A stretch of 64,000 nucleotides of DNA from Struthio camelus (Eukaryota > Chordata > Aves > Struthioniformes > Struthionidae), in the NCBI RefSeq assembly GCF_040807025.1, contig NC_090945.1, forward strand, positions 76,849,088-76,913,087, given 5' to 3'. The notes beneath the pieces were generated by a model. The model searched no databases, was not told the origin of the DNA, and saw nothing but the letters and a program-made list of their open reading frames with translations. Each line of letters opens with the position of its first letter. Positions within the stretch are counted from its first letter, which is position 1. Made by a program: the position numbers and the translations under genes. Below, piece after piece: positions 63,901-64,000 of the stretch.

Positions 63901-64000
63901 TAATGATGGAAAAAAAAAAAAAAAACATTTTACTGCTATTACAAACCTTGTTCCTCATTTCTTGGACCTCCTTTGGGTTAGTGTTCAATGGAACAAACAG
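48906..64000 (-). CDS. ADD1: ADD1 alpha-adducin, tail region (5' exons beyond window)
   Basis: Minus-strand exons 64000-63947 (open at the window edge), 61994-61905, 55675-55519, 53501-53406 and 49258-48906 join to 249 codons plus TAA. The sequence begins LFVPLNTNPKEVQEMRNK, runs through the tail (SKAIIEKEYQPRVIVSTTGP, LTDRELEEYRKEVERKQK), and ends in the Lys-rich MARCKS-related segment (KSPSKKKKKFRTPSFLKK) and KKSDS. Family knowledge: adducin heterodimers cap actin barbed ends and recruit spectrin at the membrane skeleton; the MARCKS-like tail binds calmodulin and is phosphorylated by PKC, the Ser in RTPSFLKK being the usual target. The head and neck domains are upstream. Three further exons (separate entries) appear optional. 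Phases agree throughout. Confidence 0.97.
51511..51541. repeat. (AC)15 microsatellite
   Basis: Uninterrupted AC dinucleotides on the plus strand, hence (GT)n in the ADD1 transcript. Confidence 0.95.
52061..52140. repeat. Compound TA/TATG/TG microsatellite
   Basis: Alternating atat, tatg and tgtg runs in the ADD1 intron, about 500 bases from the 34-nt exon. Confidence 0.9.
52639..52672 (-). CDS. ADD1: ADD1 alternative 34-nt exon (truncating)
   Basis: Exactly 34 nt between acaaacag and gtaagt. After VEE it reads GDGYAKEYLLP and then a stop whose last base comes from the next exon (TA|A). This corresponds to the known mammalian exon that yields the short alpha-adducin isoform lacking the MARCKS-related tail. 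Confidence 0.88.
53406..53501 (-). CDS. ADD1: ADD1 exon
   Basis: The acceptor is catctgcag and the donor gtatgt. It completes a Glu codon and encodes PSEDGRQQKERSPPDHTSAR then TPPSTPIKVEE. The SPPD and PPSTPIK motifs match the adducin tail, though the first residues are diverged from mammals. Confidence 0.94.
54302..54676 (-). CDS. ADD1: Candidate 375-nt ADD1 cassette exon
   Basis: An open stretch with an acceptor catccttcttag and donor tcag|gtatta. Both ends are phase 1, so inclusion between the 55519 and 53406 exons adds 125 residues without shifting the frame; the joined product would be hydrophilic and rich in Ser, Thr, Gln, Lys and Asp, like the rest of the adducin tail. I do not recognise it as a published exon. 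A stronger acceptor (ttctctcag) ends at 54706, but entering there in phase 1 gives an early stop, so usage could instead produce truncation. No transcript evidence is visible. Confidence 0.5.
55519..55675 (-). CDS. ADD1: ADD1 exon
   Basis: The acceptor is ttttgtcag and the donor gtgggt. It encodes GELVTASKAIIEKEYQPRVI, VSTTGPNPFNKLTDRELEEY and RKEVERKQKGPE plus one G, so its donor is phase 1. The DRELEEYRKEVERKQKG motif is hallmark adducin. Confidence 0.96.
55676..60941 (-). other. ADD1 long intron
   Basis: A 5.3-kb intron between the 31-codon exon and the 55519 exon. Apart from the TG repeat I see only chance reading frames; the longest has no recognised similarity. Confidence 0.6.
57914..57952. 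repeat. (TG)n microsatellite
   Basis: About 19 uninterrupted TG units on the plus strand, hence (AC)n in the ADD1 transcript, upstream of the alternative-exon cluster. Confidence 0.95.
60942..61034 (-). CDS. ADD1: ADD1 alternative exon (31 residues)
   Basis: A 93-nt phase 0-0 exon between ctgttgcag and gtactg. It encodes DAPLSDCTETIEGLDLTEQA then FSPAKSLSVRK. It falls precisely between SLVQ and GELVTA, the place where a mammalian alpha-adducin isoform carries an extra 31 residues, so it is most likely the orthologous optional exon. Ser/Thr-rich; contains an SPAK site that could be phosphorylated (inference). Confidence 0.85.
61905..61994 (-). CDS. ADD1: ADD1 exon
   Basis: Thirty codons in phase 0: IREQNLQDIKTAGPQSQVLS then GVVVDRSLVQ, between an acceptor ctttacag and donor gtgaga. 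Matches the conserved tail. Confidence 0.95.
61995..63946 (-). other. ADD1 intron
   Basis: AT-rich sequence without supported exons, including short TAA-rich stretches near 63465-63485 and an A run near 63910-63925. Confidence 0.6.
63947..64000 (-). CDS. ADD1: ADD1 exon (cut by window edge)
   Basis: Reads LFVPLNTNPKEVQEMRNK up to a gtttgt donor, phase 0. The exon continues beyond position 64000. Confidence 0.93.

Noticed and set aside
1-64000. tRNA, rRNA, CRISPR, prokaryotic operons or recent full-length transposons
   Set aside because: None seen. Only fragmentary CR1 and SINE-like relics and simple repeats are visible.

Overview
This is vertebrate nuclear DNA, most likely from a bird. The genes are split into short exons with GT-AG introns, the exon-encoded proteins closely resemble known vertebrate families, interspersed repeats are sparse, and the recognisable ones are mainly decayed CR1 LINE tails typical of avian genomes. 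There are no operons, ribosome binding sites, CRISPR arrays or prokaryotic mobile elements. I cannot name the species from sequence alone; chicken or another bird is plausible.

Layout: (1) 1-14,045 (+) holds the 3' part of NOP14, a nucleolar protein of the small-subunit processome. Eleven coding exons run from an acidic low-complexity region to the stop at 13,827; the 5' exons lie upstream of the window. (2) 14,046-18,400 is intergenic with nothing I can support. (3) 18,420-19,620 is a CpG island, the likely promoter of the next gene. (4) 21,484-46,285 (+) holds a complete MFSD10 gene, a 12-TM major facilitator transporter, with twelve coding exons giving 461 residues, plus a candidate non-coding exon at 19,199-19,270. 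(5) 46,750-64,000 (-) holds the 3' part of ADD1 (alpha-adducin), encoding the tail domain. Besides the constitutive exons I find a 31-codon alternative exon, a 34-nt alternative exon that truncates the protein, and a 375-nt frame-preserving candidate cassette exon. The first two match known kinds of mammalian ADD1 splicing; I do not recognise the third.

The order NOP14 - MFSD10 - ADD1, with NOP14 and MFSD10 in tandem and ADD1 converging tail-to-tail on MFSD10, is the conserved arrangement of human 4p16.3. The three genes have unrelated jobs (ribosome assembly, organic-anion transport, spectrin-actin skeleton), so the grouping is ancestral synteny rather than a pathway.

The most interesting signals are the possible extra ADD1 tail exon at 54,302-54,676, the complementary (AC)n/(GT)n tracts that bracket the alternative ADD1 exons, and a cluster of AATAAA motifs immediately after the MFSD10 exon 8 donor. 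Exon boundaries were read by eye from GT/AG signals, reading-frame continuity and remembered family similarity; no alignments or expression data were available.
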